The position numbers and the translations under genes were made by a program. From Salinicola halophilus (GTDB lineage: Bacteria; Pseudomonadota; Gammaproteobacteria; Pseudomonadales; Halomonadaceae), in NCBI RefSeq assembly GCF_003206155.1, contig NZ_PZJV01000005.1, forward strand, positions 1-64,000: a stretch of DNA of 64,000 bases, given 5' to 3'. This document shows, one piece after another, positions 48,730 to 57,085 of this stretch. The stretch's first letter is position 1. Every line of letters starts with the position of its first letter. The notes under the pieces are model-generated. The model was not told where the DNA came from and did not search any database. It saw only the letters and a list, made by a program, of their open reading frames with translations.

Positions 48730-49521
48730 ATGCCACGATTCATGCCTCTGTCCCGCCAATTCCAGCGTACGGCTCTGGCGCTGGCCATCGGCTGCCTCAC
48801 CGCCGGCATCGCCCAGGCACAGACCGACGACACGCCGCAGAATCTGCGCGGCACGATCACTGACGTCAGCGACGGCGGCTTCAGCGTCGAGTCCACCACC
48901 GACGGCAGTACCCACCGCGTCAGCTACGACGACGACACGCGTCTTGCCGGCGTCTCCGAGAGCAGCCTCGACGAGATCGAAGAGGGCACTTTCATCGGCA
49001 CCGCCAACCGCCCCGGCGAGAACGGCGAAGCCTCGACCGCGCTGGAGATGGTGATCTTCCCCGACTCCATGCGCGGTACCGGCGAAGGCGACTACCCCTG
49101 GGATACGCCGCGTGGCGCGACGATCAACGAAGATAGCGGCAGCGATGACGCCGGCGGCGAAAAGCTCGGCGGTAGCGGCTCGGGCTCGACCATGACCAAC
49201 GGCACCGTGACCTCGACCGGCGGCGATAGCGATACGAGCAGTGAGAAGCTCGGCGGCAGCAGCAGCGGATCGACCATGACCAACGGCACCGTCGACAGCG
49301 CCGAGAGCGAAGGCGACATGATGACGCTAACGGTGGACTACGGCGACGGCAGCAAGGAGATCCAGGTGCCGAGCGACGTGCCCACGGTCAAGGTGAGCCA
49401 GGCCACGGCAGACGATCTGGAAACCGGGGCGGCGGTCTTCGTCGCCGGCGACATGGCGCAGGACCCGATCCCCGCCAAGGTCGTCATCGTCGGTCTCGAC
49501 GGCACCGTTCCGCCGATGTAA
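48730..49521 (+). CDS. secreted DUF5666-like protein, paralogue 2, with internal repeat
   Basis: The 263-aa product has a signal peptide (cleavage after AQA30) and the same two-module layout as its neighbour: LRGTITDVSDGGFSVES, HRVSYDDDTRLAGVSESSL, MRGTGEGDYPWD, a central low-complexity block and TVDYGDGSKEIQVPSDV, ending VGLDGTVPPM. The centre holds a 28-residue unit starting EKLGG (residue 144) that is repeated from residue 172; both contain GSTMTNGTV. It is acidic and Ser/Gly rich, suiting an extracytoplasmic halophile protein. The upstream 40 bases resemble those of paralogue 1, so the whole gene with its leader was probably duplicated. Confidence 0.78.
   Translation: MPRFMPLSRQFQRTALALAIGCLTAGIAQAQTDDTPQNLRGTITDVSDGGFSVESTTDGSTHRVSYDDDTRLAGVSESSLDEIEEGTFIGTANRPGENGEASTALEMVIFPDSMRGTGEGDYPWDTPRGATINEDSGSDDAGGEKLGGSGSGSTMTNGTVTSTGGDSDTSSEKLGGSSSGSTMTNGTVDSAESEGDMMTLTVDYGDGSKEIQVPSDVPTVKVSQATADDLETGAAVFVAGDMAQDPIPAKVVIVGLDGTVPPM
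49159..49293 (+). repeat. 84-base in-frame repeat inside paralogue 2
   Basis: The first unit is 49159-49242 and a partial second copy runs from 49243 to about 49293. Each encodes EKLGGS(G/S)SGSTMTNGTV. The unit length is a multiple of three, so it can expand or contract without frameshift. Confidence 0.85.
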
Positions 49522-49529
49522 CGACGTTT

Positions 49530-49548
49530 GCCGGCCGCCACGGCCGGC
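49530..49548 (+). terminator. hairpin after paralogue 2
   Basis: GCCGGCC (49530-49536) pairs with GGCCGGC (49542-49548), nine bases past the stop. A second 11-bp hairpin (49564-49574 with 49580-49590) overlaps the end of the convergent small gene. No T tract follows either one. Confidence 0.4.
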
Positions 49549-49588
49549 GCTCGACGGAAGCTCGACGCCGCCGGCATTCCCGGCGGCG

Positions 49589-49804
49589 TCATTCGTCGTA
49601 ACGGTTGCGCAGGCGGCGATTCTGCCGATAACGGCGCAGTAGCGCGATCGTGGCGGCCGCGACCAGCATCAGCGCCAACGTCACGCCCTGCCAGGGACGC
49701 GCGGCGTCACCCAGCCAGGTCTCCAGTCCGATGATGCCAATGAACCCGACTGCCTGACTGGCTATCGCCGCCCGTCGTAGCGGATCGCTATGTGCTTTCG
49801 CCAT
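49589..49804 (-). CDS. small two-helix membrane protein
   Basis: This 71-aa protein of unknown function has two hydrophobic segments (AAIASQAVGFIGIIGLETWL and GVTLALMLVAAATIALL) and a very basic C-terminus (RRYRQNRRLRNRYDE). It is convergent with paralogue 2 and divergent from rapA. The hydrophobic-basic layout and codon use look real, but no family was recognised. Confidence 0.55.
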   Translation of the reverse strand: MAKAHSDPLRRAAIASQAVGFIGIIGLETWLGDAARPWQGVTLALMLVAAATIALLRRYRQNRRLRNRYDE

Positions 49805-49951
49805 GCCCCTCGCCCTCTCCCGATCGAGCGGGCAGTGTAGCGTCGAACGCCTACGCCTTCGAACCGAGGCGACGGCGCTTAAGGCAAACTTCGCTTTACG
49901 CTAGAATGCCCCGCCCAAGCGTCCCCGCAGCGACAACATCACCGAGGCACC

Positions 49952-52888
49952 ATGAGCGACTATTTCCCCGGCCAGCGCTGGATCAGCGACGGCGAGACCG
50001 AGCTGGGACTAGGCACCATTCTCAGCGCCGACGCCCGCAGCGTGACCGTGCTCTTCACCGCCAGCCAGGAGACTCGTATCTACAGCGTGCGCGATGCGCC
50101 GCTGACCCGCGTGGTCTTCGCCGAGGGTGATCGCATCCTCTCCGCCGACGGCGTCGAACTCACGGTGGAGTCCACCGAGATCCAGGCGGGCTGCGTGATC
50201 TATCGCGGGCGGCGCGACGACGGCGAGACGACCTCGCTGAGCGAAGCCAAGCTCTCCGACAGCATGCGCTTTCACCAGGCGCAGGATCGGCTGCTCACCG
50301 GTCAGGTGGATCGCAACGACTGGTTCGAGCTGCGTTACCGCTCGCTGCACCATCATCAGCGCACCGCCAGAAGCCCGGCGCTCGGTCTCGCCGGGCCGCG
50401 CATCGACCTGCTGCCCCACCAGCTCTATATCGCCGACGAGGTGTCGCGGCGCCACGCCCCGCGGGTGCTGCTCGCCGACGAGGTCGGCCTCGGCAAGACC
50501 ATCGAAGCGGGCCTGATCCTGCACCGACTGCTGCTCACCGGTCGCGCCAGCCGGGCGCTGATCCTGGTCCCCGCGAGTCTCACTCACCAATGGCTGATCG
50601 AGCTGCTGCGGCGCTTCTCACTGTCGGTGACGCTGCTCGACGAGACCCAGAGCGAGGCATGGGGCGACGACAATCCGTTCGACAGCGGCCAGTGCATTCT
50701 CGCAAGCCAGGAGTGGCTGTTCGCCAATCCGCGCCGTCAGAGCCAGGCCGAAGCCTGCCAGTGGGATCTGATGATCGTCGACGAAGCGCACCATCTCGAC
50801 TGGTCCCCCGAGGGCGAAGGGCCCGGCTATGCCTGTGTCGAGCGGCTATCGCGGCTCGCCAAGGGCTTGCTGCTGCTCACCGCCACGCCGGAGCAGATGG
50901 GGCTGGAGAGCCATTTCGCCCGCCTGCGCCTGCTCGACCCCGACCGCTATCAGGATCTCGAACGCTTTCGCGAAGAGGAGGCGGGCTACACCGCCGTCGC
51001 CGAGGCGGTGGACGCACTGGAGAGGCTGCCGGGCGCCGAAGACGCAGGCGCCAGGGTCGCCGCGGTAATCGACGACGGCGACTCCCGCGCCCTGCTCGAG
51101 ACGCTGGTGGATGCCGAGAGTGACGAGGCGCAGCGCGAAAGCGCTCGACGTCAGCTGCGCGACCAGCTGCTGGATCGCCACGGCACCGGCCGCGTGATGT
51201 TCCGCAACAGCCGTCGCCACGTCGGCGGTTTTCCCGAGCGCCACCTGCACGCTTCGACGCTCGCGCCGCCAGAGGCGTATGAGGAGCAGTTCGCCTCGCT
51301 GGCGCTGGAGGACGAAGCACTGCTCGGCGTGCTCGCCACGCAAGGCTTGAACAGCCGCGAGGCACGTCTCTACCCGGAGGCGGCCTACCGCGCGAGCGTC
51401 GACGCTGACCGGCAGCGGGAGACGCCCTGGTGGCGCATCGACTCGCGGGTCGACTGGTTGATCGAACAGCTCGAGACGCGCACCGGCGACAAGCTATTGG
51501 TGATCGCTCACTTTCGCCAGACGGCGCTGGATTTGGCCGAGGCGCTGCGGGTTCGCGCCGGCATTCATGCCCCGGTATTTCACGAGGGGATGAACCTGGT
51601 CGAGCGCGACCGCGCCGCCGCCGCCTTCGCCGACGACGAGGGCGGCACCCAGCTGCTGATCTGCTCGGAGATCGGCTCCGAGGGGCGCAATTTCCAGTTC
51701 TGTCATCATCTGGTGATGTTCGATCTGCCCTGGCACCCGGATCTGCTCGAGCAGCGCATCGGGCGTCTGGACCGAATCGGTCAGCTCCATCCCATCGACA
51801 TTCACGTGCCGGTGATCGAGGAGAGTCCGACGGCGGCGCTGCTGCGCTGGTACCGCGACGGTCTGGACGCCTTCGACGCGCCGCACGCGGCCGGCGGCGA
51901 CGTGCTGGCGGCGTTCGGCGACGCGCTGCTGGAGAGCCTCGACGACGCCGCCGGCCTCGACGACCTGATCGATGAGACCCGCACTTTCAACGACGCTCGA
52001 CTCGCCGAGCGCGACGCCGGTCGCAACCGGCTGCTGGAGTGGAACGCCTGTCGCCACGAGCGCGCCGACGCCGTCGTCCGGGAGGTGGTCGAACAGGACA
52101 ACGATCCCGCCCTGCCCCGCTACGTGGATCAGGCGCTGGATATCTTCGGCGTCGAGAGCCGCGAACTCGGCAACGGTCTGACGCATCTCGCGCCGGGCTC
52201 GCACATGCTCGACAGCCTCCCGGGCCTCAATCAGGGCGACGAGGGCTTCACTGCCACCTACTCGCGGGCGCGGGCGCTGGCAAGGGACGACGTGCAGCGC
52301 CTGTCGTGGGAGCACCCGCTGGTGTCGGCGATCCTCGAACGCGTGCTGGAGTCGAGCCTCGGCAACACGGCGCTGGCCCTGCTCAAGCATCCGAGCATTC
52401 CCGGCGGACGGCTGATGGTGGAGCTGGTCTACAGAACCCACTGCCCGGCGCCCAAGGCGCTGCAGCTGTCGCGCTTTCTGCCGGACACCGGCATTCGGGT
52501 GCTGCTCGACGAGAGCGGCGCCAATCTCTCCGACAAGGTCGGGTTCAGCGGGCTGTCGCGCAACCTGCAGCGGGTGAAAAAGGGCGTGGCTCGGGAGCTG
52601 CTGAAATCGCGTCACGACCAGCTGAGAGGACTGCTTCGCAGCGGCGAGCAGGAGGCGATGCGTGAACTGCCGACGCTGGTCGAGCAGGCCCAGCAGCGCA
52701 TGCGTGACACGCTCGACGTGGAGCTTGCGCGGCTGGAAGCGCTGTCGCGGCACAACGACGTGGTGCGAGAGGACGAGCTCACCGCGCTGCGTGAAGAGCG
52801 CCAGGCGCTCGACAACGTCATCGAGAGCGCGTCACTGCGTCTGGACGCGGTCCGCGTGATCGTGACGGTGGACAACGAACAGCGCTAG
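49952..52888 (+). CDS. rapA: RNA polymerase-associated ATPase RapA (HepA)
   Basis: RapA is a Swi2/Snf2 ATPase that binds RNA polymerase and helps it recycle. The 978-aa product is close to the 968 aa of E. coli. The N-terminal Tudor-like domains (PGQRWISDGETELGLGTIL) are followed by the helicase-type core with Walker A ADEVGLGKTIEAG near residue 178 and DEAHHLDW near 280, then the C-terminal helicase lobe with CSEIGSEGRNFQF and QRIGRLDRIGQ. RapA C-terminal domains complete the protein. It appears monocistronic. Confidence 0.96.
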   Translation: MSDYFPGQRWISDGETELGLGTILSADARSVTVLFTASQETRIYSVRDAPLTRVVFAEGDRILSADGVELTVESTEIQAGCVIYRGRRDDGETTSLSEAKLSDSMRFHQAQDRLLTGQVDRNDWFELRYRSLHHHQRTARSPALGLAGPRIDLLPHQLYIADEVSRRHAPRVLLADEVGLGKTIEAGLILHRLLLTGRASRALILVPASLTHQWLIELLRRFSLSVTLLDETQSEAWGDDNPFDSGQCILASQEWLFANPRRQSQAEACQWDLMIVDEAHHLDWSPEGEGPGYACVERLSRLAKGLLLLTATPEQMGLESHFARLRLLDPDRYQDLERFREEEAGYTAVAEAVDALERLPGAEDAGARVAAVIDDGDSRALLETLVDAESDEAQRESARRQLRDQLLDRHGTGRVMFRNSRRHVGGFPERHLHASTLAPPEAYEEQFASLALEDEALLGVLATQGLNSREARLYPEAAYRASVDADRQRETPWWRIDSRVDWLIEQLETRTGDKLLVIAHFRQTALDLAEALRVRAGIHAPVFHEGMNLVERDRAAAAFADDEGGTQLLICSEIGSEGRNFQFCHHLVMFDLPWHPDLLEQRIGRLDRIGQLHPIDIHVPVIEESPTAALLRWYRDGLDAFDAPHAAGGDVLAAFGDALLESLDDAAGLDDLIDETRTFNDARLAERDAGRNRLLEWNACRHERADAVVREVVEQDNDPALPRYVDQALDIFGVESRELGNGLTHLAPGSHMLDSLPGLNQGDEGFTATYSRARALARDDVQRLSWEHPLVSAILERVLESSLGNTALALLKHPSIPGGRLMVELVYRTHCPAPKALQLSRFLPDTGIRVLLDESGANLSDKVGFSGLSRNLQRVKKGVARELLKSRHDQLRGLLRSGEQEAMRELPTLVEQAQQRMRDTLDVELARLEALSRHNDVVREDELTALREERQALDNVIESASLRLDAVRVIVTVDNEQR

Positions 52889-52913
52889 CGTGGTCGCACC
52901 ACGCCACTTGCCG

Positions 52914-53819
52914 TCACTTGTCGAAAATCGCCGCGAGCGCATCGTCCAGGGTGGGGTAGCGGAAGTCGAAACCGGCATCTTCCAGGCGCTTGGGGCGCAT
53001 GCAGGCGCCGGTCAGCAGCAGCCGTGACATCTCCCCCAGCGCGGCCTTGAGCAGCGGTGCCGGCACGAAGAATGGCGTCGGCCGATGCAGGTGACGCCCC
53101 AGGGCGCGAGTGAACCCGGCATTGGTCACGGGATTGGGGGCGCCTGCGTTGAAGGCGCCTTCAAGATCGTCACGGGTGAGGAGAAACTCGATGATGCGGA
53201 CGAGGTCCTCGCGGTGGATCCACGGCATGTACTGGCGGCCGTTACCGATCTTGCCGCCCACGCCCAGCTTGAAGGCGGGCGTCATCTTGGCAAGGGTGCC
53301 GCCGCCTTCGTCGAGGACCAGTCCAATCCGCAGGCAGGCGACACGGGTACCGAACGCTTCGGCCTTGTGCGCCTCGTGCTCCCACATGTCACAGAGCCGG
53401 TGCGCGAACTCGTCGTGAGGCGGCGTCTGCTCGGTGACCTCGCGGTCGCCCTGATCGCCGTAGTACCCCATCGCCGAACCGGAGACGAGCACGCCGGGGG
53501 CTTCCCCGGTCGCGGCCAGTTGCTCGCAGAGCGAGACGACGTCTCGGGTGGCATGGCGACGCGACTCGATCAGCCGCGCCTTCTGGGAGTCGCTCCAGCG
53601 CCGATCCGCAATCGGTTCGCCGGCGAGGTTGACGATCGCGTCGGGCTTTTCATCGACGAAGGCGGCGGCACTTTCGCGAACGCTGACGCTACTGCCCAGT
53701 CTCTTGCCGGCGCTGGCGGGATCGCGGGATACCACCATGACTTGGTGACCGTCGGCGAGGGCGCGTTCGACCAGTCGACTGCCGACGAAGCCGGTTCCCC
53801 CCGTGATGAGTAAGCGCAT
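52914..53819 (-). CDS. TIGR01777-family NAD(P)-dependent epimerase (YfcH-like)
   Basis: This is a short-chain dehydrogenase-like protein of 301 aa with an N-terminal nucleotide fold MRLLITGGTGFVGSRLVERAL, an inner NLAGEPIADRRWSDSQKA stretch and SGSAMGYYGDQGDREVTE, which are characteristic of the TIGR01777 group. A C-terminal DUF1731 region is present (GACMRPKRLEDAGFDFRYP). Its substrate is unknown. In many bacteria it clusters with photolyase and MerR genes; here its promoter holds a TGTACA-centred palindrome, suggesting membership of the same light-responsive regulon. Confidence 0.85.
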   Translation of the reverse strand: MRLLITGGTGFVGSRLVERALADGHQVMVVSRDPASAGKRLGSSVSVRESAAAFVDEKPDAIVNLAGEPIADRRWSDSQKARLIESRRHATRDVVSLCEQLAATGEAPGVLVSGSAMGYYGDQGDREVTEQTPPHDEFAHRLCDMWEHEAHKAEAFGTRVACLRIGLVLDEGGGTLAKMTPAFKLGVGGKIGNGRQYMPWIHREDLVRIIEFLLTRDDLEGAFNAGAPNPVTNAGFTRALGRHLHRPTPFFVPAPLLKAALGEMSRLLLTGACMRPKRLEDAGFDFRYPTLDDALAAIFDK

Positions 53820-53833
53820 GATTCATACCCTCG

Positions 53834-53863
53834 GTTATACGCACATTGTACAATGTGAAACAA
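53834..53863 (-). promoter_or_regulatory. promoter of the epimerase gene with 18-base spacer
   Basis: On the minus strand TTGTTT (53863-53858), an 18-base spacer and TATAAC (53839-53834) lie just upstream of the gene. The spacer is almost entirely the 16-bp palindrome. Long spacers filled by a palindrome are typical of MerR-family controlled promoters. Confidence 0.6.
53842..53857. promoter_or_regulatory. perfect 16-bp palindrome CACATTGTACAATGTG
   Basis: The palindrome is centred on TGTACA (53847-53852) and sits between -35 and -10 of the epimerase promoter. It shares its core with the operator before litR but not the N12 spacing. A repressor or activator of the MerR/LitR type is the likely ligand. 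Confidence 0.6.
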
Positions 53864-54551
53864 CATAGCAGGTGCGGCTGATAGCGTCGTGGAACGGCGA
53901 CATACGCTGGCGGTTTCGAGGCGTCAGTCGCGCGCATCCTGAAGCTGAGAACGCCATGTCCCACCTTGTCGGGAAGCTGTTCGCCGTGGCGTCGGCGATC
54001 TCGCCCCAAGTCACGTCTCGCCGCGACGCGATGCCGAAAGATCGGCACGGCCGGCTTCGATGAAAGGCGGTGCGCTCGACCGGCAACCGCATCGACGAGC
54101 TACCGACCCACGTCATCGATTACCGCGGGATCGAGCCTCGCGACGTCAGGCTGTAGCTGCGGAATTCGGGCGGCCAGCCCCGCTGCCGTCCATGCGCCGT
54201 TGGCGGCACCGTGGCCCGAATCGGCAGTCGATCATCGGCAGGCATCGGGGAATGGCACGCCGAATCAAACCTCGTATTACATACGAGTTGTACAGATATA
54301 TTGAAATGTACAACCTTATCGGCCATCCTTGCGGTATGGAAAGTCGACACCGGCAATCGAGGCCGACACCTATCATGCCCGCGATCTCGCCTCGATCGAA
54401 AAGTGACGGCCGTTCAATTGCAGGGCAGAATCGATATTTTGACTCAATATTTCGCCCTCATGACCGTTATCCGGATGAAGACACTGTTCCACTCCTTTAA
54501 ACCACCGATTCCACGAGTCGGCGCACGCATAGACCTCGCAGGAGGACTTGC
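53864..54551. other. 688-base region between epimerase and litR, no gene supported
   Basis: Several short overlapping frames exist on both strands (for example 54060-54500 plus and 53835-54116 minus), but none has a good start, family resemblance or the codon bias of its neighbours. The region becomes notably A/T rich from 54260 to 54480. It contains the TGTACA-N12-TGTACA element at 54287-54314. A decayed gene or an untranslated leader of litR of about 240 bases are both possible. Confidence 0.5.
54287..54314 (+). promoter_or_regulatory. class II LitR-type operator TGTACA-N12-TGTACA
   Basis: GTTGTACA (54287-54294) and TGTACAAC (54307-54314) form an 8-bp inverted repeat with exactly 12 bases between the TGTACA cores. 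To my knowledge PplR (class II LitR) proteins of Pseudomonas putida recognise T(G/A)TACA-N12-TGTACA. It lies upstream of the regulator gene, so autoregulation and light control of litR-phrB are inferred. Confidence 0.7.
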
Positions 54552-55472
54552 ATGACTCAGAACGCTATGGATTCCACTGCCGCTCCGCTCTATCCCATTC
54601 GCGAAGTTTCTCGCCTTACGGGCGTCAATTCCGTCACCCTACGCGCCTGGGAACGCCGCTACGGACTGATTCGTCCCCAGCGAACGCCCAAGGGCCATCG
54701 CCTCTATGCGCGTGACGATATCGAGCGTGTCGAGCGTATTCTTCAGTGGCTCAACCGCGGCGTTCCTGTCAGTCAGGTACGCGAGCTGCTCGATCAGCCG
54801 GAGAGCGTGGAGACACCGGCGCCTCAGATGGGCGACTGGGTGAGCCAGCGTCAGCATCTCATTCATGCCGTCGACACACTGGATCTGGGCCGACTCGAGA
54901 CGCTTTTCAACCAGAGTCTTGCGCTTTACCCGGTAGGGCTCTGCGTCACCGAGCTATGGCAGCCGACCATCGAGCAGCTGGAAGAGCGCTGGGGAGATCA
55001 GTTCGGGGCGTCGCTACAGCGCCGGATGCTGGAAACCTTCCTGCGTACTCGGATCGGCACCCGGATCTATCACGCCAATCAGCTCAGCAATGCCGAAGAG
55101 ATTCTGGTCGCCAAGCTGCCGGAAGATCCCAGTGGGTTCTGGGCGCTGTTGACCGGGCTGGCCGCCTCGGGAGCGGGCTACCGCGTCCAATTGATCGACG
55201 GCGAACTCCCCTTCAGCGAATTTCCAATGGCGGTCGACCGTCTCGGCGTCAAGGCGCTGCTGCTCGCCAGCGGTCAGGCGGAGCGCGGCGACGTCATCCG
55301 CCGGCAGCTGCCGCGACTGGCCGAACAGGCTGGCGTTCCGGTGTGTCTCGCAGGCCCGGTGGCCCGAATCCGCGCCAGCGACTTCGAGAATACCGACGTC
55401 GACGTGCTCGGTGAGGACATGAACCAGGCGCTGAGCCGTTTGCGCTCGCTGATCGACAAGAACGCTCGCTGA
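54552..55472 (+). CDS. MerR-family regulator, class II LitR/PplR-like (no B12 ligand)
   Basis: The 306-aa protein starts behind a strong AGGAGG. The N-terminal MerR helix-turn-helix (about 12-80) has VNSVTLRAWERRYGLIRPQRT, the CarH/LitR type. The C-terminal part has the CarH layout, with a helical bundle and a Rossmann-like domain, but key B12 residues are absent: the Wx9EH light-sensing motif reads WGDQFGASLQRR, and the DxHxxG cobalamin motif reads EDPSGFW without the His. It should therefore not bind adenosylcobalamin, matching class II LitR proteins that work with a separate blue-light receptor. phrB follows 108 bases later and is the likely target. Confidence 0.8.
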   Translation: MTQNAMDSTAAPLYPIREVSRLTGVNSVTLRAWERRYGLIRPQRTPKGHRLYARDDIERVERILQWLNRGVPVSQVRELLDQPESVETPAPQMGDWVSQRQHLIHAVDTLDLGRLETLFNQSLALYPVGLCVTELWQPTIEQLEERWGDQFGASLQRRMLETFLRTRIGTRIYHANQLSNAEEILVAKLPEDPSGFWALLTGLAASGAGYRVQLIDGELPFSEFPMAVDRLGVKALLLASGQAERGDVIRRQLPRLAEQAGVPVCLAGPVARIRASDFENTDVDVLGEDMNQALSRLRSLIDKNAR

Positions 55473-55580
55473 GCGAATCGTCGACCCGCTGCTGGACCCT
55501 TTCGCTGACTTGCCGTCAGCCTGCCCCGCGATCATGGATGGTCAGGGGCATTTGTCGTTAATGGCTACAAGGATGTGCGC

Positions 55581-56996
55581 ATGTCCCAGCTTCAACTCGT
55601 CTGGTTTCGCAACGATCTGCGAACGCTCGACAACACCGCACTCACCGCTGCCGCCCAGAAAGGCCCCGTCGTCGGGGTCTTTCTCGCGACGCGGCGTCAA
55701 TGGCGCGATCACGGTCACGGTGCCGGAAAGATAACGTTCATTCACCAGGGCGTCAGCGAACTCGCCAAGGCGCTGGATGCACTGAACATCCCGCTACTCT
55801 ATCGGGATATCGACGATTTCGACGCGGCGCCGAAGGCGCTGATCGATATCGCCCAGGAGCACGACGTCCACACGCTGCACTTCAACCGTGAGTACGTTCT
55901 CAACGAGCGGCGACGCGATGAAGCGGTCACGGAACGTTTCCAGCAGGCCGGCATCGCCGTTCACGACTATACCGATCTGATCGCATTCGAACCGGGCGAC
56001 CTGCTGACCGGCAAGGACGAGTACTACAAGGTGTTCACGCCGTTCTCCAAGGCCTGGCATCAGAACGTGACCGCCGAGCAGTTGCTGCTCAGAGAGACGC
56101 CGAACCGGCAGCAGAAACCTGACGTGAAAGGCGATGAAATTCCCTCGCTGCCCAAGAAGGATCGGTCATCGGTCGTCGATGGCGAATACTGGCCTGCCGG
56201 CGAGGAAGCGGCCGCCGACCGTCTGGAGCGGTTCCTGCAGGAGCGTGGCAAGCGTTACGAAGAGAATCGCAACTACCCGGCGATTGCCGGCACCAGCGAA
56301 CTCTCGGCCTATCTCTCGACGGGCATGATCTCCTTTCGTCAGTGCTGCCAGGCGGTCATGGCGAACAACGGCGGTCACCTGGCGGATGGCGATGCGGGAT
56401 TGACGAGCTGGATCAACGAACTGGTATGGCGTGAGTTCTATCAGCATATCGCCTTCGGATTTCCCCGCGTCGTCGTCGGACGCCCGTTCCAGCTCGAGAC
56501 CGAGAACCTGAAGTGGCACCAGAACGACGAAGCCTTCGATGCCTGGTGTCAGGGAAAGACCGGCTACCCACTGGTCGACGCCGCAATGCGACAGCTGGTC
56601 GCGACGGGCTGGATGCACAACCGCCTGCGGATGGTGACGGCGATGTTCCTGTCCAAGCATCTGCTGATCGACTGGCGGCGGGGTGAATCGTTCTTTCTCG
56701 ACCATCTGGTCGACGGTGATTTCGCCTCCAACAATGGCGGGTGGCAGTGGGCCGCCTCGACCGGAACCGATGCCTCGCCTTACTTTCGTATCTTCAACCC
56801 CACCACCCAGTCACAGCGCTTCGACGCGGACGGCGAGTTCATTGCGACATGGGCGCCGGAACTCGCCGATCTACCCGCCAAGTCGCGTCACAAGCCGAGC
56901 GACGACGAGCGGCGTGCGACCGGCTACCCGGAAGCGATCGTCGATCACAAGCGGGCCCGCGAGCGAGCGCTCGAGGCGTTCAAGAATCTCGCCTGA
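55581..56996 (+). CDS. phrB: deoxyribodipyrimidine photolyase
   Basis: PhrB uses blue light and reduced FAD to split cyclobutane pyrimidine dimers. The ATG at 55581 follows AAGGA; the product is 471 aa, the class I length. The N-terminal antenna domain starts LQLVWFRNDLRTLDNTAL. The C-terminal FAD domain includes INELVWREFYQHI, HNRLRMVTAMFLSKHLLIDWR and the DFASNNGGWQWAASTGTDASPYFRIFNP region, with the electron-transfer tryptophans. The antenna pigment cannot be told. It lies downstream of litR on the same strand. Confidence 0.95.
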   Translation: MSQLQLVWFRNDLRTLDNTALTAAAQKGPVVGVFLATRRQWRDHGHGAGKITFIHQGVSELAKALDALNIPLLYRDIDDFDAAPKALIDIAQEHDVHTLHFNREYVLNERRRDEAVTERFQQAGIAVHDYTDLIAFEPGDLLTGKDEYYKVFTPFSKAWHQNVTAEQLLLRETPNRQQKPDVKGDEIPSLPKKDRSSVVDGEYWPAGEEAAADRLERFLQERGKRYEENRNYPAIAGTSELSAYLSTGMISFRQCCQAVMANNGGHLADGDAGLTSWINELVWREFYQHIAFGFPRVVVGRPFQLETENLKWHQNDEAFDAWCQGKTGYPLVDAAMRQLVATGWMHNRLRMVTAMFLSKHLLIDWRRGESFFLDHLVDGDFASNNGGWQWAASTGTDASPYFRIFNPTTQSQRFDADGEFIATWAPELADLPAKSRHKPSDDERRATGYPEAIVDHKRARERALEAFKNLA

Positions 56997-57013
56997 CGGA
57001 TCGTCGATGAAAA

Positions 57014-57066
57014 GTCGGCGCCTTGCGCCCGGCTGGCGCAATGACCGCGAGGAACGAGGCGCCGAC
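57014..57066. terminator. nested hairpin between convergent phrB and the GGDEF-EAL gene
   Basis: GTCGGCGCCT (57014-57023) pairs with AGGCGCCGAC (57057-57066), and an inner TTGCGCC/GGCGCAA stem (57023-57029 with 57035-57041) lies inside. It sits between two convergent genes. There is no T tract. Confidence 0.4.
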
Positions 57067-57085
57067 GTGACGGGCAGAGGCGGCA

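Noticed and set aside
37083-49804. An att-type duplication of the tRNA-Pro 3' end marking an integrated element
   Set aside because: No second copy of the T-arm and acceptor sequence was seen to the right, and there is no integrase.
54060-54500. 146-codon frame upstream of litR
   Set aside because: Arg- and Pro-rich composition, no ribosome site, and it would read through the operator.
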